This document shows positions 11,679-22,190 of a DNA stretch of 40,426 nucleotides, in pieces. Origin of the DNA: Microbotryum silenes-acaulis (taxonomy: Eukaryota > Basidiomycota > Microbotryomycetes > Microbotryales > Microbotryaceae). The stretch lies in the NCBI GenBank assembly GCA_003665825.1, contig QPFY01000039.1:1-40426 (forward strand). Reading direction: 5' to 3'. Position 1 is the first letter of the stretch, and each line of letters begins with the position of its first letter. The notes beneath the pieces are model-generated. The model had not been told where the DNA came from. It saw nothing but the letters and a program-made list of their open reading frames with translations, and searched no databases. The translations under genes were made by a program, and so were the position numbers.

Positions 11679-11705
11679 CCCGTTAATTTAACGGGTTCCC
11701 ACTGG
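11679..11705 (+). other. Candidate Helitron 3' terminus, plus orientation
   Basis: The perfect palindrome CCCGTTAA-T-TTAACGGG (11679-11695) is followed six bases later by CTGG at 11702-11705 and then T. This fits the Helitron rule of a hairpin close to CTRR, with insertion before T. It lies directly downstream of the truncated Rep-like gene and in the same orientation, and homology to the R repeat resumes within about 80 bases. If correct, it marks the end of an internally deleted Helitron. Confidence 0.45.
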
Positions 11706-11785
11706 TTAAGTCTTGTTCTTATTTGATCGAGCCAATCAGCTGACCGCGCAAGATCCCGAAGTTGTGCGTGGACTGCCACGTGCCA

Positions 11786-13420
11786 CTCGGCCGAAAGATC
11801 GGTCTCCAATTTGATCGAGTCCGGTCAAAACTCTAAGCTGCATATCTTTGTGAAGACTGAACAAGGATGCGAGAAACCTTCAGGGCCAGAGAGACCGAGT
11901 ACCTCGGAGGTCAGCGCAGGGGCCATTGAACGAGTCGGCCGGCGTCCGCGGCAAAAACGTAACTTGGTCGATTCGTCCAAGTCACTGAGCACGCCTGTGC
12001 TATTCTCATTCTTTACTCCAAGGCTAGGGATGTTTGAGCGGAAACACATGTGATCCTGGTGCAGATCTTTGATCCGACTGCGAGCGGATCATGAGTCACG
12101 CATCGGTAGACGAGACTGAACAGTCACGCCTGGCGTGTTCTGGAAGCGTATCTCAGTAGACCGCTGGCCGAAACGCGGTGTCCGAGTTGGAGATTCATAG
12201 AAAGATTGAAAGAGCTTTCTCATAATGTCTGATCATGTGAAGACCCCTTGAGGTAATGGTTTCCTCCATCAAGTCGTCGGTGAAAAGATGCCCCGGCACT
12301 TCGTTTGCGGACAAGTGAGTCGACCGCCTTCAACGTGTTCCATGATGGTCTGTTGGGACCAAGCAAAGTCAATCTGCGACTTGATTTCGGTACAGAATAT
12401 TTCACTTTGAGTAAATACAGGGGTGCGGAGGGAAAGGTCCACTCAGCACTGTCGGCGAAAAGGGTCGATGGTCACCGAGCCGAGAGACAACTTAAGGACT
12501 AATGATCACATTCTCGCAGGCCCATCCTGCCAACAGATGTTTCTCACTCTCACAGCACTCGAATATAAAACCCTGGTTGATACGCGTGCGGTGCTAAATT
12601 GCGAGGTTGATGCAGTATTTTCATCGGGATCCGGCCGGCGTCCTCCGACTGAGATCACAAAGCCAAACTGATACCGCAGCACACATGATCTAGGCCGATC
12701 TGGTCCTTTCGAACGGGTCACTGCTGCAAGCCATATGCCTCGAATTCTGGCATATTACAAATTGTATCACTACGATTGAGAGACTTAGAACACGATGACC
12801 TCAGTTTCCACTTCTGATCAGGAGTTGAAAGATCGCACAAGGACTCGGGGATCCTCTCGATCGCGCAAACTTGGCTCCTTTTTTTTTCGCTGGTCGATCG
12901 GATAGTGATCCTCCGACGCTCCGCAACGCACTGTCAAATTAAAAGATCTCCACGTTGACGGAAGAATTGATGTCGTGCTTTGCAGTGTTAAAGCATACTT
13001 TCAGTCAGGATCGTCGGCCGGGTGAGGGATGCGGGTCGCACAGGTTCGACCAGGCTTAGCGTGAAAGCTGGAAACATTTCGGTGTCGAACCACGGCATGC
13101 GGCCCCAAGCAGCTCTCCTACACACGCAAGTCAAGTGCTAGAGTCCGAAAGAGCCTATAGAAGAAGGCTAGGGATGCAACTACAAGGTTGAAGCCAACTC
13201 CGAATGGACCACGGCAGCATGCCATCAGCTCGGTCGGCGTGACTCGGAGCGGCGAGGAGTACAATCGACCCGGTGACTCCGCAGAGATCACTGCAACGTG
13301 CTCAGGCATCCAGTTTTTGATTGCGTTCAGCAGTCAGTAGTCCAGTTCTCATGTTGGATTCAATACAAGAACATTCCGTTCAGGTTCCGCCCGGAAGCAC
13401 CAAATCGGAGGCCGCAGGAA
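11786..13420. repeat. R-family repeat, copy 2, central block B
   Basis: This is homologous to 3432-5230 in the same order and orientation, with the landmarks CGAGTCGGCCGGCG, GTCACTGAGCAC, CACTGTCGGCGAAAAGG, GCAGTATTTTCATCGGGA and TTTCGCTGGTCGATCGGATAG. It begins about 80 bases after the candidate Helitron end. I see no conserved frame. Part of it (about 12532-12631) is also present inverted at 30446-30545. Confidence 0.6.
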
Positions 13421-14450
13421 AACCCGGCAAGGATGGGTCAAGAAGATCAGATACGCACATATGAGCTCAAAGACCAAATGCTATTGCATCAAGGAGCACA
13501 TACTGACATATGTATATTTAGGGAAAGAAGGGAAAGGAGGAACGTTGCTCGCAAAGAGTCTAGGTGGTCCTTCATTCTCAATCTCGAGGAGAGCGGACAG
13601 GGCGTGGGTGGCCCAGAAGAGTTCGGATGGTTGGAGAAGCCTCCTCACACAGATCATCGGCGAATGTCAAGTCTTGGGTGGCGAAGGCAGCAGCGGCAAA
13701 GATGAGAGCCTGCATGCTCATTGACAAGCGATGATCGGTCGCACCAAGTTGGGTTGAGGTCCGGGTCGATGCAGAGGAGATCAAAGTCGAGCAGAGCAAG
13801 TCCCGCCGAAGAAGTCTGGATCCTCAATTGGAAGAGACGATGATCATTCATCCATGAGAGCGAGAAACGGTTTGGAGCGAGTCGGAGTCTAAAGAGTCGA
13901 TCTAAGCGCAGGCCGGAATCTGAGACCTGGTGGAGCAAATGAAAAGTCGCACATAAGCAAGAGTGCACATACTTGCAACACAGGGTATGGAGGAAGAGAA
14001 GGCCCTTAGGTTGAAGGCACGCACTGACCTTTCGGACGTGTGCTCGCTTAGCAAAATGCCAAACGAGTTTGTCGACACCAAGCGAGGTGAGTGCAAGAAG
14101 AAGCGGAAGCGAGAGGAGATGGAACACCGTGCGACGCTGAGCGCAGTCCACGACCAAATGACCAGGCTTGCTGCCGCGTGTATGATCGTGCAACTCGCAT
14201 ATGTGGGATGCTGATCGCACGTATGAAGCTGGTCGAGCGAATCGCCGAGATCGATTGAGAGTGCGAATGATCGTCACGGTCCAACGCCGAATGGTGTGGA
14301 CTCGGAGAAGCCCGAGTCGTGAGTGTATGATCCAACGTGGGCACCGTAGGATCGAGTTCGAGTAAGATATGACGCAATGAGGTGGTGTTGTGTGGCAAAT
14401 CTCGAGAGGTCAGTGAGATCAAAGACAAGATTTTGGTGCGGGGCTATGGG
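13421..14450. repeat. R-family repeat, copy 2, block C
   Basis: This is homologous to 5231-5900 and 7530-8100. From 13969 onward it is also part of the left arm of the large inverted repeat, so its counterpart appears inverted at about 37000-37459. The FunK1 duplication therefore carried a piece of R-family repeat downstream of the kinase gene. No gene was recognised. Confidence 0.6.
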
Positions 14451-14748
14451 TTTCATTTCGTTGGTCCAAGGCCACGCATTTTGATACCTGGGACAGGAAA
14501 ATATACCTGATCCATTTCCAAAAACAACACCCCTAAGAGCAAAACATGAATGATGTAAGGGCCCTCCCAGATTACGACTTGGGCCAGAAACTCTGCACAG
14601 TCGAGCCGAATGAAGGCACCGCTGGCGCAGTCCTATTTCCAGCCTGGATTTATACTGGAACGGACGGAAAATGACCTTGGGTATCTATTGCAATAATCGG
14701 AACTAACAACGAGCAACTATATTTAAGCTCAGCGCAAAGGTGGTCACT

Positions 14749-17070
14749 TCAGAGCAAGGGAAGCAGCTGCTCAATGTCCGAGACGATGGACTCGTGCGAC
14801 ATCGGACCCCACAACTCCCCCAGTTGGGCTTCTTCCTCCGCCACCTCGAGACCAAGGAACCGGCTATCGAGGCCGCAATTGCGTCTCAAGATGTCAAGGA
14901 GTAGGCGGATGTTTGTCCATCGCTGTGCGCAACCTTCGAGTACAGATCTGTAAGTTTTGTTTATGCGAAGCTTTTCTTTGATCTCATAGACTTGGTCCGC
15001 TTCTGGGCTGTTCCAGCGCCGCCAGATGGTTTCACCCTTCGGCGTCATTACGAGGACTTTCTCGTCACCCTGGTACGGCTCGCGGAACGAAACTTCCATC
15101 ACGACGTAGAACAGCGACTCGATGTCGTGCCATCGTTCATGGACGACACCGAGTGGCTCGTTCGGTTGGGCGAGGATCGAGCAGGCGAGGTAGGGCCAGG
15201 TGCCCTGTCAGACGTCGTATAGTCCAAAGGTTAGTGCTGGTCAGAAGCTTCATTCGGAGAAACATACAGACGGGAGGACGCACGAATCGTATTCTGTGGT
15301 GCAGCTCGTTGCAAGGTCGATCATGCGGGACGGCGAGGTGATAGTCGATAAGGACGCCGAAACCGTCGCGGTCGATGACGACATTGCCGTACGAAATATC
15401 CCGGTGAATATACCCCAGCCTGTACAGGTTTCGGTGTCCTGCAGTGGCGTGGAAAGGGGCGTGTCGGCTAGGGAGCGCAAACGCAAGGCCGCCCAGTTGA
15501 TCCCCGTGCTCACCTTTGACGACTCCAAGTACGGCCTGGGCGAGTTCCCTGGTCGTGGTCGCCGTGTTGAGGGGCCGATAACACTGTCGGTGGAAGACCA
15601 CCTCGAGTGCCCGGGGCCCGATATCATCGAAGCTTTCATCATCACCGAGGAAAGTTGGAAGCGTGCGGAAGTCATCTCGGTAGATGCCGGCGCTAAGGCT
15701 TAAACCCTCGGTGTCGATACGCGACGCAGCGTGCATCTTGCGACGTAGGGCAATCGCATCGTCGAGGCGGGATTGCTCGACCCATGCGACTGTCATAGCG
15801 TACTCGGTGGCAGAGGTAGGCAAGCTGATCGACGTGGGGTCGACAGGCGCGTGTCTTGCGGAAACGCGGAAAGCGGAGGTTGCACGACCCAGGCAGCTTC
15901 GGCGTCGGAAGAGGAGCTCCTGGATCTCGAGATCTGAGATATCGCCAAGCTCGGACTCGAAGTCGTGGGCGCGGGGTGGGAGAAACTTGTCCGAGACGAC
16001 AAAATTGCCGAAACCATCGTCGACCTCGTTCGTCGAGGCCAGCATCCCGAGCCCGTTGTCGTCGAGTTCGATGAGGTGTGACAGCACGCGCCGGAGCAGC
16101 ACCGCGTCCTCACCGCACCTGCGGGCGCTCGTCGTGAACACCCCACACGCGTTGACGAGGTAGACTTGAAGTACGTCCCCGCAAAGGGTGACCCCGATCG
16201 CGTGGGCGCGGAGCGCGGTCGTGCAGATCATGTGTAGCCGCCTAAGCACTTGGTTACGCGCTTCTGCGCTCTTCGTGTCGCTCTCTTTCACCTCAATCGC
16301 CACTGCAATCTGCGAGTATGCGCGTTGAGGCGACGGGGGCGTGCCTTCCGTCGACTTTGGGTGCTCTGACTGCGCCCAAACGAACGGAAGATCGGGGGAA
16401 GCGGCCACCGCCGCATGCGTCAATATGACGGCGTCGGGCGTCTTTTCCTGCTCCCCGCGATCGGGCGCGAGCTTGATGTGGTTATCCACGACCAGACGTC
16501 GATCGCCAGTCTACACCCGGGTGCATCAACGATCGGGTCAGTCATACTCGTACGGTCGAAGCCAAGCGATAGCACCGGGGCACTCACCACATCCTTGATC
16601 GCATTAGCGATCTCTTTCATCGCAGCCTCCGTCCCCAGTTTCTTCGTCGGTTTGAGGATCTTGGCTTCGTAGGTGGAAGGCGTGGCAAGAAAATACTTGT
16701 CCATCGCCTTCGAGAGTCGAGGTTTGCCCATGTGGGCAAAGAGCTGTTGCTCCCTCGCTTCCGCCGTGGCCGACATCGACACAACGGGACTCGACTTCAT
16801 CGGACTCGAGCGTGGCAAAGCATCGACGAGGTCCGACATGCCTGACAGGGCTACGGCCTCGCGTGAGCGACCTGCTCGCCCTGGTCGAGTCTTGTCGTGG
16901 TTGATACGTTGACGCGCGTTGACGCGCGTCGATTCCGCTTGGGCGGGGCGCGTGGCGTTGGGCATCTGCATCAGTCGCGCGCTGCTTCGGATCTCGGGCC
17001 CCGACGACGCCTCGCCCGAGATGGACTGGTCCGAGCGCCGGGCGTCCTGACTAGGCACTGCAATTGCCAT
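14749..17070 (-). CDS. FunK1-type protein kinase, left copy (696 aa, four exons)
   Basis: Exons by my reading: 17070-16588, 16510-15514, 15438-15284 and 15204-14749. Introns of 77, 75 and 79 bp begin GTGAGT, GTGAGC and GTGCGT and end in AG. The frame stays open throughout. The kinase catalytic loop HRDISYGN lies at residues 505-512, split from the N-lobe by intron 2. The DFG position reads DYH (IDYHLA, D525), which fits the FunK1 family, where this motif is relaxed. Residues 1-160 form a variable N-terminal extension rich in Arg, Ser and Ala. The C-terminus ends ESIVSDIEQLLPLL. FunK1 kinases are expanded in mushrooms and related fungi; substrates are unknown. The gene has an inverted near-identical partner at 34.2-36.7 kb. 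Not experimentally supported, but intact splice sites and a full catalytic core suggest a working gene. Confidence 0.85.
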
Positions 17071-17076
17071 CGGGTC

Positions 17077-17184
17077 CAGTGCAATTATTCACATAATTGA
17101 TTAGACTATATCATCGCTTCATTATATTAATGTGTAGCGCGCCTTTTTTGATTAATCAAAAAGCAGCCAGCCTGTCCATGGGTC
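17077..17184. other. 108-bp AT-rich segment present only in the left arm
   Basis: It lies six bases upstream of the left FunK1 start codon and is absent from the right arm, where the flanks join directly. It is bounded by GGGTC on both sides (17072-17076 and 17180-17184), as a five-base target duplication would be, but it has no terminal inverted repeats. It contains the perfect palindrome TTTTTGATTAATCAAAAA at about 17146-17163. It is either a small insertion or promoter sequence lost from the right copy. Confidence 0.6.
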
Positions 17185-17261
17185 AATAATGTTGGATCAA
17201 CACTGAACAGCCAGACCACGCGGAACGAACAGTAGGAGGGCATTCTGACTCACTGTTGATG

Positions 17262-17655
17262 AATGGGGGAGTGTGGACTCAGTGACGTAATTTTCCAGGA
17301 CCAGATGAGACGACACAGTTATTCTCATCAACTTTCTGTCCTATAGAACTCAGGCTACAAATAGCGAATTGCTTCTTGTGAAAGGCTCTGGAAGCGCAAG
17401 CACCGCATGAGTTTGTCTGATGGACACGAAAGAACTGCATTGTTATGCCGCTTCTACGCACAGAGTCAATTCTTCTTCCGTCAAAACGACTACTCACTTC
17501 AATTTCATAGTTCGTGCACGAGGTTACTCACAGCGCAGAGCACGGACTCTGTCTGTCATTTCATTCTTCAGAGAGACATTACACACATTTCCATTCTCGC
17601 CCTCAGGCTGCTTCAGCAAGGGCTCTCAGGCGTGTCTGGATGGTTTCGTACGACA
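17262..17655. other. Intergenic stretch between two FunK1 loci
   Basis: No gene is visible; the open frames are short and unconserved. The stretch lies upstream of the left FunK1 gene and downstream of the truncated one, both on the minus strand, so it should hold the end of one transcript and the promoter of the next. No clear TATA box or terminator was seen. Confidence 0.4.
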
Positions 17656-18624
17656 TCACACCGGTATCAGGTCACAAAGTTTGGCCTCAAGCTCTTCTCC
17701 GTCGAGGTCAACATAAGCTGCGGCAATCGAACAGCTGTCCTTTAGGATCGTAAGAACCTCCTCCACGCCAAACCAACGGGACGCGCACGCGGCCAGGAGC
17801 TCCTTGAAGCCGGATCTCGTAGACAGCCAACCTTTCCTGGCTGCTGCATATTTGAGCTTCTCGGCATTCCACACGTTCCAGAGATCCGCGGCGTCCGGCG
17901 TTTCGAAAAAGGGCACGTCAGCAGATCCAGATTGAAAAGCCGTGCGGGACGCCACATAAAAAAACGACTCGATGTCATGCCAGCGCCCGTGCACCACACC
18001 CTCAATTTCGGGGCTGAGCAAGAGTCGAGAGATGTAGGGAAGTGTGCCCTGTGGTTGATCGTGGTACAGGGGAAGGGTGGAAAGGAGTGAGGTGAGACCA
18101 GAACGTGTCGAGGGCTAGCACGGACGCGAGAACGTACCGAGCGGCTGAGGCGACACTCTTCTTCAGCTGTTCGAGCCTTCTTCACCGCCAGATTGTAGTC
18201 GATCAAAATTCCATCGCCGTGCTGGTCGACCATGACGTTGCCATAGGACACGTCCTGGTGGATGAAGCTGTAGTTCCAAAGCTGGCGATGCCCTGTCACG
18301 CGCGGCAAAGGGTCGTCAGTGTTGGCACACCCTTCAGCGCGCTGTCCCGCTCTGCTCTGATCATGAGCACTCACCCTCAATCGCACCCTCGAGAGCGCGC
18401 GCGAGCTGCATCGTGTTTTCGAGCGTGGCGAGTGGGTTGTAGCACTCTTCGTGAACGACAACATCCCTGGTCCGCGGGGTGATACCGTCGAGGGATTCGT
18501 CGCCGGGTAGGAACCCGGGGAGGGTCCTGTACTCGGTGCGAAAGACGCCGACCAGCGGAGCGAGCACTCGGGGTCTCTTTTCTTGAATCAGGTTGCGTAT
18601 CTCGGCCAAGTCCGAGTTGCGCAA
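17656..18624 (-). pseudogene. FunK1-type kinase, 5'-truncated divergent copy
   Basis: Three exons can be joined: 18624-18375, 18292-18138 and 18048-17656, with introns of 82 and 89 bp at the same positions as introns 2 and 3 of the intact copies. The middle exon is 155 nt in all three genes. The encoded part matches the C-terminal half: YRTLPGFLPGDESLDGI, then the catalytic loop as HQDVSYGN (Gln instead of Arg in HRD), DYNLA at the DFG position, GTLPYIS, and HGRWHDIESFFYV. An in-frame TGA lies just upstream of 18624 and I found no N-lobe, so it is probably a remnant. It is much more diverged than the inverted pair, so it is an older paralogue. A short minus-strand run near 18.85-18.95 kb might be another piece of it. 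Confidence 0.75.
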
Positions 18625-18679
18625 TTCCAGTCAACAGCAACAAAGCATGATCTATTTTCGTCCACCGGAGGAGCCCCAC

Positions 18680-19080
18680 CCCCAGAGACTTTCAGAGACC
18701 CGACACCTGGTCCAAACGGCATTCCGAGATTCTACAATACCGGATAGCTTGTGTGATGACCTCGAGCGATAGAGGTGTAAACGCTCAGCAGTAGCGGGCA
18801 CCCCTTAGTCGCATCAGGCTTGACCGATAAGAATAAGGACCAACGCACGTGCCTGAAGAATACCAATTCGGCCGCTTATCGCGATAAATCCCCACAAAGC
18901 TGTGCTCATAGATCTTGGTGAACGACTTGGAAGGAAAAGTCGCTATATTTCTGATACTTTGGGGCGATACAAGTGCACTTCTTGCTACGATAAGGTCAAC
19001 CCTCGGCCTCCGACCTCAGCGCTCAGTATTCGGACAACTCCGAACTCTCGATCACAAATTGCACCGCTCAAAGCAGCTTG
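18680..19080. other. Stretch without recognisable gene
   Basis: Nothing is conserved with other parts of the window and there is no convincing frame. A minus-strand run reading YEHSFVGIYRDKRPNWYSS at about 18860-18930 could be kinase-derived, but I cannot show it. Confidence 0.3.
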
Positions 19081-19084
19081 CCCT

Positions 19085-19300
19085 CGACAAGTTCTCTCCC
19101 ACTTCTTGATCGCTCTTTTTTCTTGCCCCGCCTCTTTCCTTTCTTCACATCACTCGCTCCTCTGCCCATCACATTCCATCAATCCCACTCTTCCCTCCAC
19201 TCTTCCCTTGATTACTCTCCAAGCGCACCCTACACTGCCTCGTCACCAAGCTCCTCAAATCATCGTCACCAATGTCCGCGCTCGCATTCAGAAGGGAGCA
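19085..19300 (+). promoter_or_regulatory. CT-rich probable fungal promoter/leader
   Basis: Long runs of pyrimidines (TCTTTTTTCTTGCCCCGCC and later CTCTTCCCTTGATTACTCTCC) precede a good start context, CTACCATG at 19307. CT-rich tracts just upstream of the start are typical of fungal promoters. It would drive the small membrane-protein frame that begins at 19310. Confidence 0.4.
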
Positions 19301-19309
19301 AAATCTACC

Positions 19310-19531
19310 ATGTTTGACAAGTCCTCGTTCCGTGTAACAGTCAACGACCTGAAACTCGAATTTGCGCAATTCTGCTCGAACATCTTCTTCATCATGATTT
19401 GTGCGATCTTCTATGTGGCGTTCTCCGGCGCCGCTGTCGACTCCGTCTCGTTCTACGACCAATTCGCCTCTTTCATCGAACGCCTCCCTCGCCCCCCCCC
19501 ATCTTCAGGTGCACTACCGTCCTCCGTATGA
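19310..19531 (+). CDS. Small membrane-protein fragment, 73 aa, plus arm
   Basis: The frame starts at an ATG in good context behind a CT-rich leader. After a soluble 25-residue start (FRVTVNDLKLEFAQFC) there is one predicted membrane segment, NIFFIMICAIFYVAFSGA. It then continues VDSVSFYDQF and ends after a proline-rich tail. I do not recognise the family. The tail crosses into low-complexity sequence (a run of C at about 19490), so the original gene was probably longer and was cut by the rearrangement that made the hairpin. It could be a truncated gene rather than a working one. Confidence 0.45.
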   Translation: MFDKSSFRVTVNDLKLEFAQFCSNIFFIMICAIFYVAFSGAAVDSVSFYDQFASFIERLPRPPPSSGALPSSV

Positions 19532-19546
19532 TCCATCAGCTCTCAC

Positions 19547-19858
19547 TCAACCAAGGTACCAATATCGTCGACGAGGCCCACGTCCAAGCAGTTGCTCAAT
19601 GGGGGGTGGATTGGTACCTTGGTCGAGTGAGAGCTGATGGATCATACGGAGGACGGTAGTGCACCTGAAAATGAGGGGAGCGAGGCGTTCGAGAAAATCG
19701 GCGGATTGGTCGTAGAACGAGACGGAGTCGACAATGGCGCCGGAGAACACCACATCGAAGATCGCACAAATGATGATGAGAAAGATGTTCGAGCAGAATT
19801 GCGCAAATTCGAGCTTCAGGTCGTTGACTGTTACACGGAACGAGGACTTGCCAAACAT
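19547..19858 (-). CDS. Small membrane-protein fragment, 103 aa, minus arm
   Basis: This is the inverted copy of the fragment at 19310. It shares FRVTVNDLKLEFAQFCSNIF, a membrane segment LIIICAIFDVVFSGA and VDSVSFYDQS, and lacks the frameshifted proline-rich tail of the plus copy. It runs through the hairpin loop and stops in the opposite arm. An open frame extends upstream to about 20029 without a better start. Differences from the plus copy are mostly single substitutions that keep the frame. Function unknown; it may be a fragment. Confidence 0.4.
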   Translation of the reverse strand: MFGKSSFRVTVNDLKLEFAQFCSNIFLIIICAIFDVVFSGAIVDSVSFYDQSADFLERLAPLIFRCTTVLRMIHQLSLDQGTNPPPIEQLLGRGPRRRYWYLG

Positions 19859-19966
19859 GGTAGAACGAAACTTGCCGTCATCAGCGCCATTCGTGATCGC
19901 TAGGCCGTCTATGTTTTCCCCCACGGCGACAGAGCGTGTGAGCGAATCGATGCAAAGCACCATTCG

Positions 19967-22190
19967 AGGAAGCGCTCCCTTTCCGGGTCGCCCGTGACCG
20001 TCAATCGGCAGTGCGCGGTGACACGGCACACTTTGATCGCATCAGCAAGGAGTGCAAGCCGCAAGTGAAAGCAAAGATCAAAACGACTCACGGTGGGCGG
20101 TCTGCGAGTCGTCCGAGGTCGAGCAGTTCCGGTTGCGATGGCTCAAGCAAGCAATTGACATAGCCCGGACGCAACTGCAGGTACCCTTGAGCTCGTTATC
20201 GAGTTGTTGAAAGCCGATTGGCGATATTGAGGGTGCTGCAGTTGCTGAATAAGTTACATGCTTGCCTCAGCCGGTCGGGTTGACACTTCAAGTGCCGGGT
20301 CAAGTAAGGTCGAGCCGCATGTACCGGGCAAGTGATGTTTCACCGTGACGGCAACGCGTTGCGTTGTAGTGTCTTCGTGCAGTGAGAGAAAAGACGAGTC
20401 GAGTTGAGTGGTGCAAGAGATCGCTAATAACGAGTCGTGGGTGGCGGAGGCAGCAGCGGCAAAGATACGAGCTTCCACCGTCCTCGACGAGCGATCTATC
20501 GCACTGAGTTCGAGGTCAGGGCCGATTGAGAGGAGATCAAAGTCGAGCAGAGCAAGTCCCGCCGAAAAAGTCTGAATCCTCAATTGGAAGAGTCGACAAT
20601 CATTCATCCATGATCGCTAGAAACGGTTTCGAGCGAGTCAAAGTGTAAAGAGTCGACTTAGGCGCAGGCCGGAATCTGAGACCTGGTGGAGCAAAAGAAG
20701 AGTGAAACATAAGCAAGAGGGCACGGACTTGCAACACGCGGCGTGAAGAGAGTTAAGGACTTCAGGTTGAGAGGCCGCACTGACCTTTCGAATGATTGCT
20801 CGCTTTGTGACTGCCGGACGAGCTCGTCGACACCCAGTGAGGTGAGTGCAAGAAGCGAAGCGAGAGGAGGTGGAGCGCCATGCAACGCCGATCGCAGTTC
20901 ATGACCGCATGTCCAGGGTTGCCGCAGAATGTACAAAAGCGCAAGTCGCCGAGGTGGGACAGTGATTGCACGTATCAAGCTGATCGAGCGAGTCGCCCAG
21001 ATCGATTGTCGCAGGATTGTCACGATCCAACGCCGGAACCGAGCGCCGAGAGGTCCGGAGAAGCCAGCCAGTCGTGACTGTACGGTTCAACGTGCGCAAC
21101 GGAGGATGGACTTTGAGTAAGATGTGAAGCGATGAGGAGTTGTTCCGTGGCAAACGTCGAGAGTTTTTCCCGAAAGTCGATCAGATGGTGCGATCGACGA
21201 GGTTGAAAGCCAGTGTGCAAGGCCGATCGAGTAGCATGGTGACCAGGGCGAGCGGGAATGTGGGATGTTTAGCACGAGATATTGAGGCGTAGTAGCTTCG
21301 GACAGATGACTCGACGAGCTGGATGACGAGCACGGGAGTTTGACTGATTCGCGGCGCGGTCGAGACGGGGTGCAAGTGCTTGAGCCGATGAAGGTGTCCG
21401 GTCCCGACATCGACGAAATCAGTCAAGTCGTGAGATGTTCCGACAACCCCCGAGCCGGTCGCGTCAATGAGAGTTGTCGATGACACCCGTTGATGAGACG
21501 CGTTGATTCGATCAAGAAAGGGATGTGACAGCAAGTGGTTGCATCCGTGTGATGGGTCAACGTTAACGACGCAGGTAAACGATGTGGGGGTGGCAGAGGA
21601 GATCCTCACAGGCCGACAGTGGTGTTCGGGGTCGAGCGACGATGCTCGAGTATGTGTGCATCGATTCGAGGCCACAAAAAGGGCGATGATCTTTCGATGG
21701 TACTGATATGCGCAGAGTATGGTCCTTGAAGTCACAGAGCGGTGTGGTGCGAGGCTCGGATGCCAGCGAGTCGGCCCACGCGCGATCTGAACCAGAGTGA
21801 TGAGCAGCAAAGACGAACATGAGGTGAGTAATTGCAGTTCCCGCTGAATACCATCTGAGTGAAGTACTCACCACACTCATTGGTCTAGTAGCTAGTGGAC
21901 GATCGGGGTGACCGAGGACATGTCTGACCGAGACCGCTCGGGCGAGGGAGGCATCAATGTATGCTTGGACGCTACTGAAAGAGCTCCATGCCCTCTCAGA
22001 TCAAGTTGGCCGATGTATCGTGCCAAAGAGGATAATGTTGGAGTTGTTGGTAGTTCTGCCGTGCGACGTCGCACCGTGGTCGAGTCGAGTCGGGCCAAGT
22101 GGTGCAAGTGGCGCGAGTGAGAAGTGGGTGGGCAGAGGGAAAGGAGCGTCGGCGCGCGCGAACGTGAAGTCGAAGCTACGGACGCGTGAT
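19967..22190. repeat. R-family repeat, copy 3
   Basis: It starts with the same text as 1320 (GCGCTCC, CCGGGTCG, then TTTGATCGCATCAGCAAGGAG). It continues with block C sequence from about 20450 (GTGGCGGAGGCAGCAGCGG, TCCTCAATTGGAA, GAATCTGAGACCTGGTGGAG), then the GTGGGGGTGG core, and ends at GGCGCGCGCGAA (about 22163). Block B is absent. The repeat phrase reading LMFVFAAHHSGSDRA is on the minus strand here as in copy 1. No complete gene was recognised. Confidence 0.6.

Larger units (their letters stand above)
13969..17261 (-). repeat. Left arm of large inverted repeat carrying FunK1
   Basis: This arm is inverted relative to 34133-37459. It starts at the shared ATACTTGCAACAC and ends at the shared CACTGTTGATG. 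It holds the FunK1 gene, about 0.8 kb of downstream sequence including R-family block C, and about 190 bases upstream. Identity is high over most of the arm. Clear exceptions are a 108-base segment present only here (17077-17184), a 123-base coding segment missing here, and a diverged patch in the last exon (about 14790-15060). Confidence 0.9.
19304..19864. repeat. Large hairpin: two inverted copies of a gene fragment, 46-bp loop
   Basis: The left arm 19304-19563 and right arm 19610-19864 are inverted copies of about 255 bp with high identity, separated by 46 bases. The inner ends are GGTACCAAT and ATTGGTACC. The left arm carries the start of a small membrane-protein frame on the plus strand and the right arm carries it on the minus strand. 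A transcript across the whole region would fold into a long double-stranded RNA. Confidence 0.9.

Noticed and set aside
13654..14277. 207-codon minus-strand frame
   Set aside because: R-family block C; other copies break this frame.
15200..15703. 167-codon plus-strand frame
   Set aside because: It is antisense to the left FunK1 gene, whose minus-strand exons have conserved kinase motifs and splice phases.
15684..16163. 159-codon plus-strand frame (and its mirror at 35264-35743)
   Set aside because: Shadow of FunK1 exon 2; arginine/serine-rich as expected from reverse-strand reading of GC-rich codons.
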